A stretch of DNA of 64,000 nucleotides from Aeromonas schubertii (GTDB taxonomy: Bacteria > Pseudomonadota > Gammaproteobacteria > Enterobacterales > Aeromonadaceae). The notes under the pieces were generated by a model. It was not told the origin of the DNA and did not search any database. It saw only the letters and a list, made by a program, of their open reading frames with translations. The stretch is taken from the NCBI RefSeq assembly GCF_000820105.1, contig NZ_CDDB01000068.1, forward strand, positions 146,226-210,225. Direction: 5' to 3'. This document shows positions 44,794 to 54,068 of this stretch, in pieces. Position 1 is the stretch's first letter, and each line of letters starts with the position of its first letter. The translations under genes were made by a program, and so were the position numbers.

Positions 44794-45534
44794 ATGTGGA
44801 AATGGTTGCATCCTTATGCCAAGCCCGAGCGTGCCTACGCCCTGGCTGGTCTGCTCTTGCCCTGGTTTGCGGTGATCAGTGTGATCGCCTTTGTCGTCGG
44901 TCTGGTGTGGGGATTGGCCTTCGCGCCGGCCGACTATCAGCAGGGTGACTCTTTTCGCATCATCTATATCCATGTCCCCTCCGCCATCCTCTCCATGGGC
45001 GCCTACTCGACCATGGCCATTGCGGCCGGGATCGGACTGGTGTGGCAGCTGCGCATGGCCGATATGACGGTGGCGGCCATCGCCCCGGTTGGTGCCGTCT
45101 TCACCTTTATCGCCCTGGTGACCGGCGCGGCCTGGGGTAAGCCCATGTGGGGCACCTGGTGGGTATGGGATGCCCGTCTCACCTCCGAGCTCATCCTGCT
45201 GTTTCTCTATCTGGGGGTGATCGCTCTCTACAATGCCTTCAGCGACAAGGTGTTGGCGGGAAGAGCGGCCAGTATTCTGGCATTGGTGGGGGTCGTTAAT
45301 CTGCCGATCATCCACTATTCGGTAGAGTGGTGGAACACCCTGCATCAGGGGGCCTCTATCACCAAGTTTGCCAAGCCCTCCATCTCTGCCGAGATGCTCT
45401 GGCCCTTGCTTGTCATGATTCTGGCCTTCGCGACGTTTCTCGGCGCCGTCACCTTGATGCGTTTTCGCAACGAGTTGCTGATGCGCGAATGGAATCGCCC
45501 CTGGGTGAAGGCCATCGCCCAGCAGGAGAAGTAA
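44794..45534 (+). CDS. ccmC: Heme handling protein CcmC
   Basis: Delivers heme to CcmE at the periplasmic face. 246 residues, six membrane helices, and the tryptophan-rich heme motif WGTWWVWDARLTSEL (the WWD domain). The ATG follows a short AAGGT element. ccmD begins two bases after its stop. Confidence 0.97.
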   Translation: MWKWLHPYAKPERAYALAGLLLPWFAVISVIAFVVGLVWGLAFAPADYQQGDSFRIIYIHVPSAILSMGAYSTMAIAAGIGLVWQLRMADMTVAAIAPVGAVFTFIALVTGAAWGKPMWGTWWVWDARLTSELILLFLYLGVIALYNAFSDKVLAGRAASILALVGVVNLPIIHYSVEWWNTLHQGASITKFAKPSISAEMLWPLLVMILAFATFLGAVTLMRFRNELLMREWNRPWVKAIAQQEK

Positions 45535-45536
45535 CC

Positions 45537-45743
45537 ATGCACTTTGCCTCTTTTGCCGATTTCCTCGCCATGGGAGGGTATGCCTTCTACGTTTGGCTCT
45601 CCTTTGGTATCACGCTGGCATCCCTTGCCGGCATCGTCATCACCACTCGCCTCAAGCGCAAGCAGCTCCTCGATGAGTTGCACCGTAAAGAGGCGCGGGA
45701 GGCCCGTCGTCAGGCAGCCCAGTCCATGGAGAACACCTTATGA
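45537..45743 (+). CDS. ccmD: Heme exporter accessory protein CcmD
   Basis: 68-residue single-pass membrane protein needed for release of holo-CcmE. Membrane helix about 14-38 ([20 protein letters not shown]) followed by a strongly charged coiled tail ([19 protein letters not shown]). Small but with the expected composition and position between ccmC and ccmE; stop overlaps ccmE by four bases. Confidence 0.93.
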   Translation: MHFASFADFLAMGGYAFYVWLSFGITLASLAGIVITTRLKRKQLLDELHRKEAREARRQAAQSMENTL

Positions 45744-46234
45744 ATCCGAGACGCAAGAAGCGCCTCTCCATTCTGCTTGTCATCGTGTTGGGACTGGGGG
45801 GGGTCATCGGTCTGGTGCTCTATGCCCTGAGCCAGAATATCGACCTCTTCTACACGCCGACCGAGTTGGTGCAGGGAAAGGGGCCTGAGAAGATCAAACC
45901 CGACGCCGGGCAGCGTCTGCGGATTGGTGGCCTGGTGGTGCCCGGTTCGGTCAAGCGGGCCAGTGACAGCCTCAAGGTCAATTTCCAGCTGGTGGACGCC
46001 GGCGGGGGGTTAGTCACCGTTCACTTCGATGGCATCTTGCCGGATCTGTTCCGGGAGGGACAGGGGATCGTCGCTCAGGGTACCCTGCGCGACGCCACCA
46101 CGGTCGATGCCTTTGAGGTGCTGGCCAAGCACGACGAAAACTACATGCCGCCCGAGGTAGCCGATGCCCTCAAGGGGATGCAGCACTACAAGCCCGAGTA
46201 CACCGAAGCCCAGCTGAAAGGTACCCATCAATGA
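45740..46234 (+). CDS. ccmE: Periplasmic heme chaperone CcmE
   Basis: Binds heme covalently and hands it to CcmF. 164 residues: N-terminal signal anchor ([20 protein letters not shown]), OB-fold domain, and the heme-binding His in [18 protein letters not shown]. All four-base overlaps around it (ATGA) suggest tight coupling. Confidence 0.97.
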   Translation: MNPRRKKRLSILLVIVLGLGGVIGLVLYALSQNIDLFYTPTELVQGKGPEKIKPDAGQRLRIGGLVVPGSVKRASDSLKVNFQLVDAGGGLVTVHFDGILPDLFREGQGIVAQGTLRDATTVDAFEVLAKHDENYMPPEVADALKGMQHYKPEYTEAQLKGTHQ

Positions 46235-48186
46235 TCCCTGAGTTGGGCCAGTTTGCCCTCATTCTCTCCTTCGCCGTCGCCCTGCTGCTCGGCACATACC
46301 CCTTGTTCGGCGCCCACTTCGGGCGCCTGGGCATGATGAAGGCGGCGCGGCCGCTCGCTTATGCCCAGTTTCTTGCCTTGCTGGTCTCCTTTGCCTGCCT
46401 GACCTGGTCCTTCATCGAGAATGACTTTACGGTGCAGTATGTGGCCACCAACTCCAACAGCCTGTTGCCGCTTGCCTACCGCATCTCGGCGGTGTGGGGG
46501 GCCCATGAGGGCTCTCTGCTGCTCTGGGTGCTGACTCTGGGCGGCTGGACCGCGGCCGTGGCCCGCTTCAGTCGTGGCCTTCCCCTCGATGCGGTGGCCC
46601 GGGTGCTCGGTGTGCTGGGTCTGATCGCGGTAGGCTTTACGGCGTTTGTATTGTTCACCTCCAACCCCTTCACCCGTACTCTGCCCTTCTATCCGGTGGA
46701 CGGGCGTGACCTCAATCCGCTGTTGCAAGACCCGGGGCTCATCTTCCACCCGCCCATGCTCTACATGGGCTATGTGGGCTTTGCGGTGGCCTTTGCATTT
46801 GCCATTGCGGCCCTGCTGACCGGCCGCCTCGACGCCACCTGGGCACGCTGGTCGCGTCCCTGGACCATGGCCGCCTGGATCTTCCTGACCTTGGGGATAG
46901 CCCTGGGCTCCTGGTGGGCCTATTACGAGCTCGGTTGGGGTGGCTGGTGGTTTTGGGACCCGGTAGAGAATGCCTCCTTCATGCCCTGGTTGGCGGGTAC
47001 GGCACTGCTGCACTCCCTCGCGGTGAGTGAGAAGCGTGCCACCTTCAAGGCCTGGACCGTACTGCTGGCCCTCTCGGCATTTTCCCTCAGCCTGCTTGGC
47101 ACCTTCCTGGTGCGCTCGGGTGTGCTGGTGTCGGTGCATGCCTTTGCCTCTGACCCGACTCGCGGTCTCTTTATCCTCGGTTTCCTGCTGGCGGTGATCG
47201 GCTCCTCCCTGCTGCTCTATGCCTTCAAGGGGGGCCAGGTGCGCAGCCACGGTAAATATGAGTTGTTTAGCCGTGAGACCCTGCTGCTGGGCAACAACAT
47301 CCTGCTGATGGCGGGCCTGCTCACCGTGCTGATCGGCACCTTGTTGCCTCTGGTGCACAAGGAGCTGGGGCTTGGCAGCATCTCCATCGGCACCCCCTTC
47401 TTCAACCAGATCTACAGCTGGCTCATCATCCCCTTTGCCCTGCTGCTCGGGGTGGGTCCCCTGTTCCGCTGGCGTCGCCAGGAGCTGGCCGATATCCGCG
47501 GCAAGGTCATGGTGGCCCTGATCCTCAGTCTGATCGCCGCCATTGGCCTGCCCCTGCTGTTTGCCGAGAGCTTCAAGCCCTGGGCTGCGCTGGGGATTGG
47601 ACTCGGTGTCTGGATCATGGTCACCAGTGCCCAGGAGACCTGGGCCCGGGCCACCCATCGCCACTCCTTTGGTGAGGGGGTTCGTCGCCTCGGTAACAGC
47701 CACTGGGCCATGATCCTCGGCCATGTGGGGTTGGCGGTCACCATCATTGGCATCGCCTGTACCCAAAATTACAGCATCGAGAAGGACTTGCGCATGCAGG
47801 CGGGGGATCGCGCCACCTTTGCCGACTATGAGTTCGTCTTCACCGGTATCCGCCAGAAGGATGGCCCCAATTACCACGGCTTCAAGGGGGTGATCGAGGT
47901 TCATCAGAATGGCCGTCAGGTCGCCCTGCTCAAACCCGAGAAGCGCAACTACATCGTCACCCGCATGCCGATGACAGAGGCCGCTATCGACGCCGGCTTC
48001 ACCCGGGATCTCTACGCCGCCCTCGGCGAGCCGCTCGATGACAATGCCTGGGCCGTGCGCCTCTACTACAAGCCATTCGTGCGCTGGATCTGGGTCGGTG
48101 GACTCATCATGGCCATTGGTGGTCTGCTCGCCATGCTCGATGGCCGCTATCGTTTCAATCGTCGTGAGGAGGAGGCCAAGGTATGA
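46231..48186 (+). CDS. ccmF: Cytochrome c heme lyase subunit CcmF
   Basis: Large membrane protein that attaches heme to apocytochrome c. 651 residues, about fifteen membrane helices, WWD heme motif [19 protein letters not shown], and periplasmic His residues in [10 protein letters not shown] and LVHKELG contexts. Normal family length. Confidence 0.97.
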   Translation: MIPELGQFALILSFAVALLLGTYPLFGAHFGRLGMMKAARPLAYAQFLALLVSFACLTWSFIENDFTVQYVATNSNSLLPLAYRISAVWGAHEGSLLLWVLTLGGWTAAVARFSRGLPLDAVARVLGVLGLIAVGFTAFVLFTSNPFTRTLPFYPVDGRDLNPLLQDPGLIFHPPMLYMGYVGFAVAFAFAIAALLTGRLDATWARWSRPWTMAAWIFLTLGIALGSWWAYYELGWGGWWFWDPVENASFMPWLAGTALLHSLAVSEKRATFKAWTVLLALSAFSLSLLGTFLVRSGVLVSVHAFASDPTRGLFILGFLLAVIGSSLLLYAFKGGQVRSHGKYELFSRETLLLGNNILLMAGLLTVLIGTLLPLVHKELGLGSISIGTPFFNQIYSWLIIPFALLLGVGPLFRWRRQELADIRGKVMVALILSLIAAIGLPLLFAESFKPWAALGIGLGVWIMVTSAQETWARATHRHSFGEGVRRLGNSHWAMILGHVGLAVTIIGIACTQNYSIEKDLRMQAGDRATFADYEFVFTGIRQKDGPNYHGFKGVIEVHQNGRQVALLKPEKRNYIVTRMPMTEAAIDAGFTRDLYAALGEPLDDNAWAVRLYYKPFVRWIWVGGLIMAIGGLLAMLDGRYRFNRREEEAKV

Positions 48187-48713
48187 GTCGCAAGACCTGG
48201 CTGTTTCTAATCCCCTTTGTGGTCTTCTTGCTGGGGGCTGTCTTCCTGTTTCGTGGCCTCTACTCCGATCCCCGCAAGCTGGAATCCGTGTTGGTGGGGC
48301 AAGAGGTGCCCGTCTTTACCCTGCAGGACATCTTCGATCTCAATAAGCAGCACGATCGCTCCCTGTTGACCGGTCGCCCCATGCTGCTCAATGTATGGGC
48401 CACCTGGTGTCCGACCTGCTACTCGGAGCATGAGTACCTCAAGCAACTGGCCGGCCAAGGGATCGCCATCATCGGCATGAACTACAAAGATGATCGGGAT
48501 AAGGCGATTGGCTGGCTCAAGGAGCTGGGCAACCCCTATCAGGTAACCCTCTACGATCCGGATGGCATGCTGGGGCTGGATCTGGGGGTTTACGGTGCCC
48601 CCGAGACTTTCTTCATCGACAGTAAGGGGATCATCCGCTATCGCCACGTGGGGGATATCAATTCCCAGGTGTGGGAGAGCTCCCTGAAGGCCATCTATGA
48701 GGGGATGAAGTGA
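48183..48713 (+). CDS. ccmG: Thiol reductase CcmG (DsbE)
   Basis: Membrane-anchored thioredoxin-like protein that keeps the apocytochrome CXXCH cysteines reduced. 176 residues: N-terminal anchor (LFLIPFVVFLLGAVFLF), active site NVWATWCPTCYSEH, and the GAPETFFIDSKG block. Overlaps both neighbours by four bases. Confidence 0.96.
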   Translation: MSRKTWLFLIPFVVFLLGAVFLFRGLYSDPRKLESVLVGQEVPVFTLQDIFDLNKQHDRSLLTGRPMLLNVWATWCPTCYSEHEYLKQLAGQGIAIIGMNYKDDRDKAIGWLKELGNPYQVTLYDPDGMLGLDLGVYGAPETFFIDSKGIIRYRHVGDINSQVWESSLKAIYEGMK

Positions 48714-49180
48714 TGAGAGCCGCCCTCTTTGCCATTGCATTTGTTCTGTTGGGGATGAGCGGCGTGGCCCGCGCCGATATCGATGTCTATAACTTCGACA
48801 GCGATGCCCAGGAGCAGGCGTTTCGTGAGTTGACCAAGGAGCTGCGTTGCCCCAAGTGTCAAAACCAGGATATCGCCGACTCCAATGCCGGCCTTGCCAA
48901 GGATCTGCGCGACAAAACCTACCAGATGGTGCGCGCCGGTAAGAGCAAGGAAGAGGTGGTCGACTACATGGTCGCCCGCTACGGCAACTTCATCCTCTAT
49001 GACCCCCCCCTGATGGCCTCGACCCTGATCCTTTGGGTCGGCCCCTTCGCCGTCATCCTGATAGGCGCTCTGGTGGTGGTACGGCGCAGCCGCCGTGGTC
49101 CGCCGGGGAACAACACGGATTTGAGCGAGGCGGAGCAGAACCGTCTCAAGCGTCTGCTCGATGAGGACAAACAAGCATGA
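48710..49180 (+). CDS. ccmH: Cytochrome c maturation protein CcmH (short form)
   Basis: Reduced dithiol partner for apocytochromes. 156 residues: signal peptide ending near ARA, thiol motif ELRCPKCQNQDIADSNA, and a C-terminal membrane helix (TLILWVGPFAVILIGALVV). E. coli CcmH is a fusion of this protein with a TPR part; here the TPR part is the separate ccmI. Confidence 0.95.
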   Translation: MMRAALFAIAFVLLGMSGVARADIDVYNFDSDAQEQAFRELTKELRCPKCQNQDIADSNAGLAKDLRDKTYQMVRAGKSKEEVVDYMVARYGNFILYDPPLMASTLILWVGPFAVILIGALVVVRRSRRGPPGNNTDLSEAEQNRLKRLLDEDKQA

Positions 49181-50424
49181 TCGGATTTTGGATTGCCGCC
49201 CTGGCGCTGGTGGCCTTGGCCGCCACCGCCCTGATCCTGCCCCTGTGGCAGGGGGGAGGAGAGCAGGGGTTGACGCGTACCGAGCTCAACAAACGCCTCT
49301 ATCGACGTCGTCTGACGGAGCTTGGGGAGGAGCGCGAGCAGGGGCTGCTCGGCGAGGAGCCCGAGACCGAACTGGAGCTCAAGCGCAGCCTGCTCGACGA
49401 TATTCCCGATGTGGAGCAGGGGGCCCGTAATGGCCGCAGCCTGCTTTGGCTGCCGGGAGTGCTGGTACTGCTGGTGGTGAGCATCGGCCTCTACCTGCAG
49501 TTGGGCGCCTGGCGCGAGGTCAAGGTGTGGCAAGAGAGTGCGGCTCGTCTTGGGGAGCTGAGTAACCGCATCCTGGTTGAACGTGATGCCAATGTGACCG
49601 AGCAGGATCTGCAGGCCTTCATCCTGGCACTGCGCACCAAGCTGCAGAGCGACGGGGAAGATTATCGTGGCTGGTTGCTGCTCGGGCGCCTGCTGCTCGA
49701 CGGGCAGGATCCCGAGTCGGCGTTGCAGGCGCTGGACAAGGCCCACCGCCTGTCACCGGATCCCGCACTGGTGGTGGTCCCCTATGCCCAGGCTCTGATG
49801 ATGAACGGAGACGAGGCTCGGGCCGAGACCTTGCTCAAGGAGGCGATAGCGCGCGACCCCAAAAACCTCGAGGCCCTCTCCGTCTACGCCTTCATGGCTT
49901 TGCAAGAAGAGGACTACCCCACCGCCTTGCAGCGTTGGCAGTCCATGCTTCCCCTGATGGAGCCCGGTTCACCCCGCTATCAGATGATCGAGCGCTCCAT
50001 CGACTTTGCCCGCCAGAAGATGACTCTGCGTGGCCAGAGTGAGGTGATGCATGGCACCTCGCAGCAGGAGGTGGCCACTGGCCTGCGTTTCCCGGTGACC
50101 GTCACCCTGGCAGAGGGGGTCACAGTGCCCCCGCAGGGATTCCTGTTCGTGTTTGCCGTGGTACCCAATGGCCCACCCATGCCGATTGCCGTGCAGCGTA
50201 TCGCCAACCCCGGCTTCCCGCTTAAGGTGACCCTGAGCGATAGGGATGCCATGATGCAGGGGGGCAAGCTGGCCGACTATCCCGCTCTCCAGTTCAAGGC
50301 TCGTCTGTCGCCCAGCGGCAACGTCATGGAGAAGTCGGGAGCCTTCGAGGGGCTTTCCGAACCGGTCAATACTCAGGCACCACTACCGGCATCGATTGAC
50401 ATTCGCATCGCCAACCCTCTTTAA
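49177..50424 (+). CDS. ccmI: Cytochrome c maturation TPR protein CcmI
   Basis: Apocytochrome chaperone. 415 residues: two N-terminal membrane helices flanking a leucine-zipper-like cytoplasmic loop (RRRLTELGEEREQGLL), then TPR repeats in the periplasm (GWLLLGRLLLDGQDPESALQAL, EALSVYAFMALQEEDYPTAL), and a C-terminal beta domain. Last ccm gene; followed by a GC hairpin. Confidence 0.92.
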   Translation: MIGFWIAALALVALAATALILPLWQGGGEQGLTRTELNKRLYRRRLTELGEEREQGLLGEEPETELELKRSLLDDIPDVEQGARNGRSLLWLPGVLVLLVVSIGLYLQLGAWREVKVWQESAARLGELSNRILVERDANVTEQDLQAFILALRTKLQSDGEDYRGWLLLGRLLLDGQDPESALQALDKAHRLSPDPALVVVPYAQALMMNGDEARAETLLKEAIARDPKNLEALSVYAFMALQEEDYPTALQRWQSMLPLMEPGSPRYQMIERSIDFARQKMTLRGQSEVMHGTSQQEVATGLRFPVTVTLAEGVTVPPQGFLFVFAVVPNGPPMPIAVQRIANPGFPLKVTLSDRDAMMQGGKLADYPALQFKARLSPSGNVMEKSGAFEGLSEPVNTQAPLPASIDIRIANPL

Positions 50425-50434
50425 TACCTCTTTT

Positions 50435-50458
50435 GCGCAGCCTCCCACGGGGCTGCGC
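50435..50458 (+). terminator. Hairpin after ccmI
   Basis: Eight-pair stem GCGCAGCC/GGCTGCGC with an eight-base loop, 10 bases after ccmI. The T-run is poor, so termination may be partial. Confidence 0.5.
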
Positions 50459-50495
50459 TCACTCCATATACAATAAATAGAGACCAGCTACAGTC

Positions 50496-51323
50496 ATGGT
50501 GTCAGCAATGCAACTGAGAGTGGCGGCATTATTGCCTTTTCTTCTGATGGCCGGTTGTGCCGGTGGCCCTCCCAAGGAGGCCCCCGCCAGCCTGCCCGAT
50601 CCCATGGGGCCTCCCCCCAATGCCAAGGCGGTGAGCACCGCCAGCGATCCCAAGGACCCGTTTGAGGGGGCCAACCGGGCCATGTGGGCGGTTAACTATG
50701 ATGTGCTCGAGCCCTATGTGGCGCGTCCGGTGATCCATGCCTACGCCAACTATGTGCCCGCATCGGTCAAGACAGGCATCGAAAACCTGGTCGAGAACTT
50801 CAACGAGCCAAGCAGCATGGTCAACCATCTGATCAGCGGTGACATGAAGGGGGCCGGAACCAATCTGGGCCGCTTCACCCTCAATACCACCATCGGCCTG
50901 CTCGGTATCTTCGATGTGGCCAAGCACGTGGGGATGGAGCGCAACAAGCTCGAGCTCTCCACCGTGCTCGGGCGGATGCACATCGGGGAGGGGGCTTATG
51001 TGATGGTGCCGGTCTACGGGCCTACCACGACCCGGGAGATAGTCGGTGATACCATCGACGTGCTCTACTTCCCCTATACCCTGCTCACCTTCCCCCTCAA
51101 GGTCGTGCATTGGGCCCTGGATGGGGTGGGCACCCGCTCCAAGCTCATCGATCAAGAGCAGATTATCGACAATGCCCTCGATCCCTACAGCCTCACCAAG
51201 GGCTTCTACCTGCAGTACAATCAGTCCAAGGTGGATGGCAAGAGCTTTAACCCCGATGCCAAACCTCAGGGAAGCAAGGATGAGGTCAACCTCGACGACT
51301 ATATGGACGAGATCGACGAGTGA
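50496..51323 (+). CDS. mlaA: Outer-membrane lipoprotein MlaA (VacJ)
   Basis: Extracts surface-exposed phospholipid from the outer membrane and passes it to the Mla pathway. 275 residues: lipoprotein signal with lipobox LMAGC, then the MlaA core (DPFEGANRAMWAVNYDVLEPY, NFNEPSSMVNHLISGD, GRFTLNTTIGLLGIFDVA, VYGPTTTREIVGD) and an acidic tail. Two in-frame ATG codons, 50496 and 50508; the second gives a more typical lipoprotein start. The other mla genes are not in this window. Confidence 0.95.
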   Translation: MVSAMQLRVAALLPFLLMAGCAGGPPKEAPASLPDPMGPPPNAKAVSTASDPKDPFEGANRAMWAVNYDVLEPYVARPVIHAYANYVPASVKTGIENLVENFNEPSSMVNHLISGDMKGAGTNLGRFTLNTTIGLLGIFDVAKHVGMERNKLELSTVLGRMHIGEGAYVMVPVYGPTTTREIVGDTIDVLYFPYTLLTFPLKVVHWALDGVGTRSKLIDQEQIIDNALDPYSLTKGFYLQYNQSKVDGKSFNPDAKPQGSKDEVNLDDYMDEIDE

Positions 51324-51366
51324 CGCCAAGGGGCGCAGTGGCACCCCTTCACTTGGTCTCTTGCCA

Positions 51367-51397
51367 TAAAAAAACGCCCCGCAGTAGCGGGGCGTTT
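51367..51397. terminator. Bidirectional terminator between mlaA and sodB
   Basis: Stem ACGCCCCGC/GCGGGGCGT (51374-51382 with 51387-51395), with seven A to the left, giving a T-run on the minus strand for sodB, and a short T-run to the right for mlaA. Confidence 0.9.
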
Positions 51398-51409
51398 CTA
51401 TTGGGGCAA

Positions 51410-51994
51410 TCAGGCAGCCAGGTTCTTGGCAGCGAAATCCCAGTTGACCAGAGACCAGAAGGCCTCCATGTATTTCGGACGCAGGTTGCGAAAATCGATG
51501 TAGTAGGCATGCTCCCACAGGTCGACGGTCAGCAGCGGGGTCACACCGGCCTCGGTCAGCGGGCAACCGGCGTTGGAAGTGTTGACGATGGCCAGGGTGC
51601 CGTCAGCTTTCTTCACCAGCCAGGTCCAGCTGGAGCCGAAGTTGGCGATGGCAGACTTGGTGAAGGCATCCTTGAACTCGGCGAAGGAGCCGAAGGCCTG
51701 GTTGATGGCATCGGCCAGGGCTCCGGTCGGCTCGCCACCACCGTTCGGAGAGAGGCAGTGCCAGTAGAAGGTGTGGTTCCAGATTTGGGCGGCGTTGTTG
51801 AAGATGCCGCCGGCAGAGGTCTTGATGATCTCTTCCAGAGACTTGCCTTCAAACTCGGTACCCGGAACCAGGTTGTTCAGGTTGACCACATAGGTGTTGT
51901 GGTGCTTGCCGTGGTGGTATTCCAGGGTTTCCTGAGAGATGTGCGGCTCCAGAGCATTGATTGCGTAGGGCAGAGCGGGAAGTTCGAATGCCAT
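51410..51994 (-). CDS. sodB: Iron superoxide dismutase
   Basis: Cytoplasmic enzyme converting superoxide to peroxide and oxygen. 194 residues with iron ligands in HHGKHHNTYV, NHTFYWHCL and DLWEHAYYIDF, and the FeSOD-type AQIWNHTFYWHCLSP and GSSWTWLV segments. Start has a GGAGAG site. Its leader (around 52010-52025 on the minus strand) contains a GGCGATCGCC palindrome close to the ribosome site; in enterics sodB is controlled by an sRNA at this place. Confidence 0.97.
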   Translation of the reverse strand: MAFELPALPYAINALEPHISQETLEYHHGKHHNTYVVNLNNLVPGTEFEGKSLEEIIKTSAGGIFNNAAQIWNHTFYWHCLSPNGGGEPTGALADAINQAFGSFAEFKDAFTKSAIANFGSSWTWLVKKADGTLAIVNTSNAGCPLTEAGVTPLLTVDLWEHAYYIDFRNLRPKYMEAFWSLVNWDFAAKNLAA

Positions 51995-52280
51995 TGTCTA
52001 CTCTCCATTGGCGATCGCCGAGGCGATGGTTGCACGACATTGCGGTTTCTTTTCACGATGGAAAAGAAATCTTATTAAAAAGATAGGGATATTGCCTTAT
52101 CGAGATGGCTGGATTGTAACAGCATAGGGGTTGCGGCCACAACCGGCGGCAAGTGCCATGATCCTGGTCAATTTATGCTCCTGCTGATGGGGAAAGGCGC
52201 AAAACCCCTCGTATTGTACGTTTATGGTTACCGAGCCTTGGGGTAGAATGGCCCGCAACAAAGTGCAATGTGAGGCATTC

Positions 52281-52616
52281 ATGGAAACCATCGACAAGAT
52301 CAAGCAGCAGCTGGCCGAGAACCCCATCATCATCTACATGAAGGGCTCTCCCAAGCTGCCGAGCTGCGGCTTCTCCGCCCAGGCCTCTCAGGCCCTGATG
52401 GCGTGCGGTGAGCCGTTCGCCTATGTAGACATACTGCAAAATCCCGATATCCGCGCCGAGCTGCCCAAGTTCGCCAACTGGCCGACCTTCCCGCAGCTGT
52501 GGATTGAAGGGGAGCTGATCGGTGGTTGCGACATCATGCTGGAGATGTACCAGGCCGGTGAGCTGCAGACCCTGATCAAGGAAACGTCTGCCAAGCACAA
52601 GCAAGATGAAGCCTGA
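52281..52616 (+). CDS. grxD: Monothiol glutaredoxin Grx4
   Basis: Binds and transfers [2Fe-2S] clusters with glutathione. 111 residues with the monothiol active site KLPSCGFSAQA, NWPTFPQLWIEGELIGGCDI (glutathione-binding) and usual length. ATG at 52281 has a GAGG site five bases upstream; the frame is open further upstream but without Grx similarity. The 286-base gap to sodB is the divergent promoter region; I see a possible -10 TAGAAT near 52244 and no more. Confidence 0.96.
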   Translation: METIDKIKQQLAENPIIIYMKGSPKLPSCGFSAQASQALMACGEPFAYVDILQNPDIRAELPKFANWPTFPQLWIEGELIGGCDIMLEMYQAGELQTLIKETSAKHKQDEA

Positions 52617-52637
52617 GCGAAGCGTCAAGCAAAAAAA

Positions 52638-52661
52638 AGGAGCCGAAAGGCTCCTTTTTTT
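52638..52661. terminator. Bidirectional terminator after grxD
   Basis: AGGAGCC/GGCTCCT stem with a GAAA tetraloop (52638-52655), eight A before and a T-run after. Serves grxD and the convergent methyltransferase gene. Confidence 0.95.
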
Positions 52662-52688
52662 ATGGGCGTTTTTGATGGGCGTTGATCG

Positions 52689-53900
52689 TCAGGCGATCCG
52701 CTCGAGACGGGCCAGATAGAAGCCGTCGAAGCCGCTGTCGGCCGGGCTGATGTGGTCGTCCTCGATGAGGCGGAAGCGGTCGTTCTTGGCCAAGAAGGCG
52801 TCGATCTGGCCGCGGTTTTCCATCGGCAGGATGGAGCAGGTGGCGTAAACCAGGATACCGCCCACCTTCACCATGCGGCTGTAGCTCTCCAGGATCTCCG
52901 CCTGCAGGGCCACCAGGGGAGCCAGGCGTTCGGCGGTGTCTTTCCACTTGGTATCCGGGTTGCGCTTTAGCACACCCAGTCCAGAGCAGGGGACATCCAG
53001 CAGTACCCGATCCGCGCTCTCCTTGAGGCGCTTGATGGTCTTGCTGTCTTCGATAAGGCGGGTCTCCACGTTGTGTGCCCCGGCGCGACGGGCGCGCTCT
53101 TTCAGGTTATCGAGTTTCCACTGCTCGACATCCATGGCGATGAGGCGTCCTTTCCCCTTCATGGCAGCGGCGATATGCAGGGTCTTGCCGCCAGCCCCGG
53201 CGCAGGCATCGATGACGCGCATGCCCGGCTCAACAGCCAGGGCCGCAGCCACTTTCTGGGAGCCGGCGTCCTGCTGCTCAAACAGTCCGCTCTGGAACGC
53301 CTTGGTCTTGAACAGGGCGGCATCCGAGGTGATCTCGAGGGCCGTCTCAACACCCTCTACCTCACGGGCCTCAACCCCCTCTTTCTTGAGCTGGGCCTGC
53401 AGAGCCGCCTTGTCGCCCTTGAGCGTATTAACGCGCACGAAGCGCTTGGGGGCCTCGGCCAGGGCGGCGCGCTCGCGCGGCCAGGCGTCACCGAGTTGTT
53501 CGCTGCCGAGCTTGTCGAGCCAGCTGGGGCAGCCATCCATCAGGGTCGGATTCTTCTTGGCATCCTGCAGGCGGAAGCGGAAGGTCTCCTCCTTGAAGCG
53601 ATCCAGGCTGCGGTGATTGGGCATGGGGATGCGGTGGAAGGCATGCCAGGCCAGCAGCAGGGGCCAACCCATCTTGCCCGCCTGACGCACCTGTACCCCC
53701 GCCAGGGTGCAGTAGAGGTTGAGGCGGCGCAGCAGATCGCCGGTCACCAGGGCGACCCGGGCCTGTTCGAACGGCTTGAGGCTCAGCCCCGAGAAACGGC
53801 GGGAGTAGGCGCGATCGAGGGGCATGCCCTGATTGAGCACGTCATCGAGCAGGTCGGCAACCAGATCACCGAGGCGCGGATGCAGAGGGGACTTGAGCAT
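52689..53900 (-). CDS. RsmB/NOP-family SAM-dependent RNA methyltransferase
   Basis: Predicted m5C RNA methyltransferase. 403 residues: N-terminal helical region, then a Rossmann domain with VIDACAGAGGKTLHIA (SAM site), LIAMDVEQWKLDNL, and the two catalytic cysteines in LLDVPCSGLGVLKRNPDTKW and LVYATCSILPMEN. It lacks the NusB-like domain of true RsmB, so the substrate is not known. ATG at 53900 has an AAGG element nine bases upstream; a TTG at 53933 is a poor alternative. Confidence 0.9.
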   Translation of the reverse strand: MLKSPLHPRLGDLVADLLDDVLNQGMPLDRAYSRRFSGLSLKPFEQARVALVTGDLLRRLNLYCTLAGVQVRQAGKMGWPLLLAWHAFHRIPMPNHRSLDRFKEETFRFRLQDAKKNPTLMDGCPSWLDKLGSEQLGDAWPRERAALAEAPKRFVRVNTLKGDKAALQAQLKKEGVEAREVEGVETALEITSDAALFKTKAFQSGLFEQQDAGSQKVAAALAVEPGMRVIDACAGAGGKTLHIAAAMKGKGRLIAMDVEQWKLDNLKERARRAGAHNVETRLIEDSKTIKRLKESADRVLLDVPCSGLGVLKRNPDTKWKDTAERLAPLVALQAEILESYSRMVKVGGILVYATCSILPMENRGQIDAFLAKNDRFRLIEDDHISPADSGFDGFYLARLERIA

Positions 53901-54068
53901 GAGAATTAACCTTGGCCAATGAAAACCGCGCAATGATAGGGACTAGACTCTTGAGGCGCAACCTTCACCCAATCGGGGTAGCCTGGGGTGGGAGTACTGG
54001 ACGTTGTGCTGTGCGGGGGAGATGATGGTGATCCCCTTTGATAACAATAAGTTGTGAAGGATAACCCC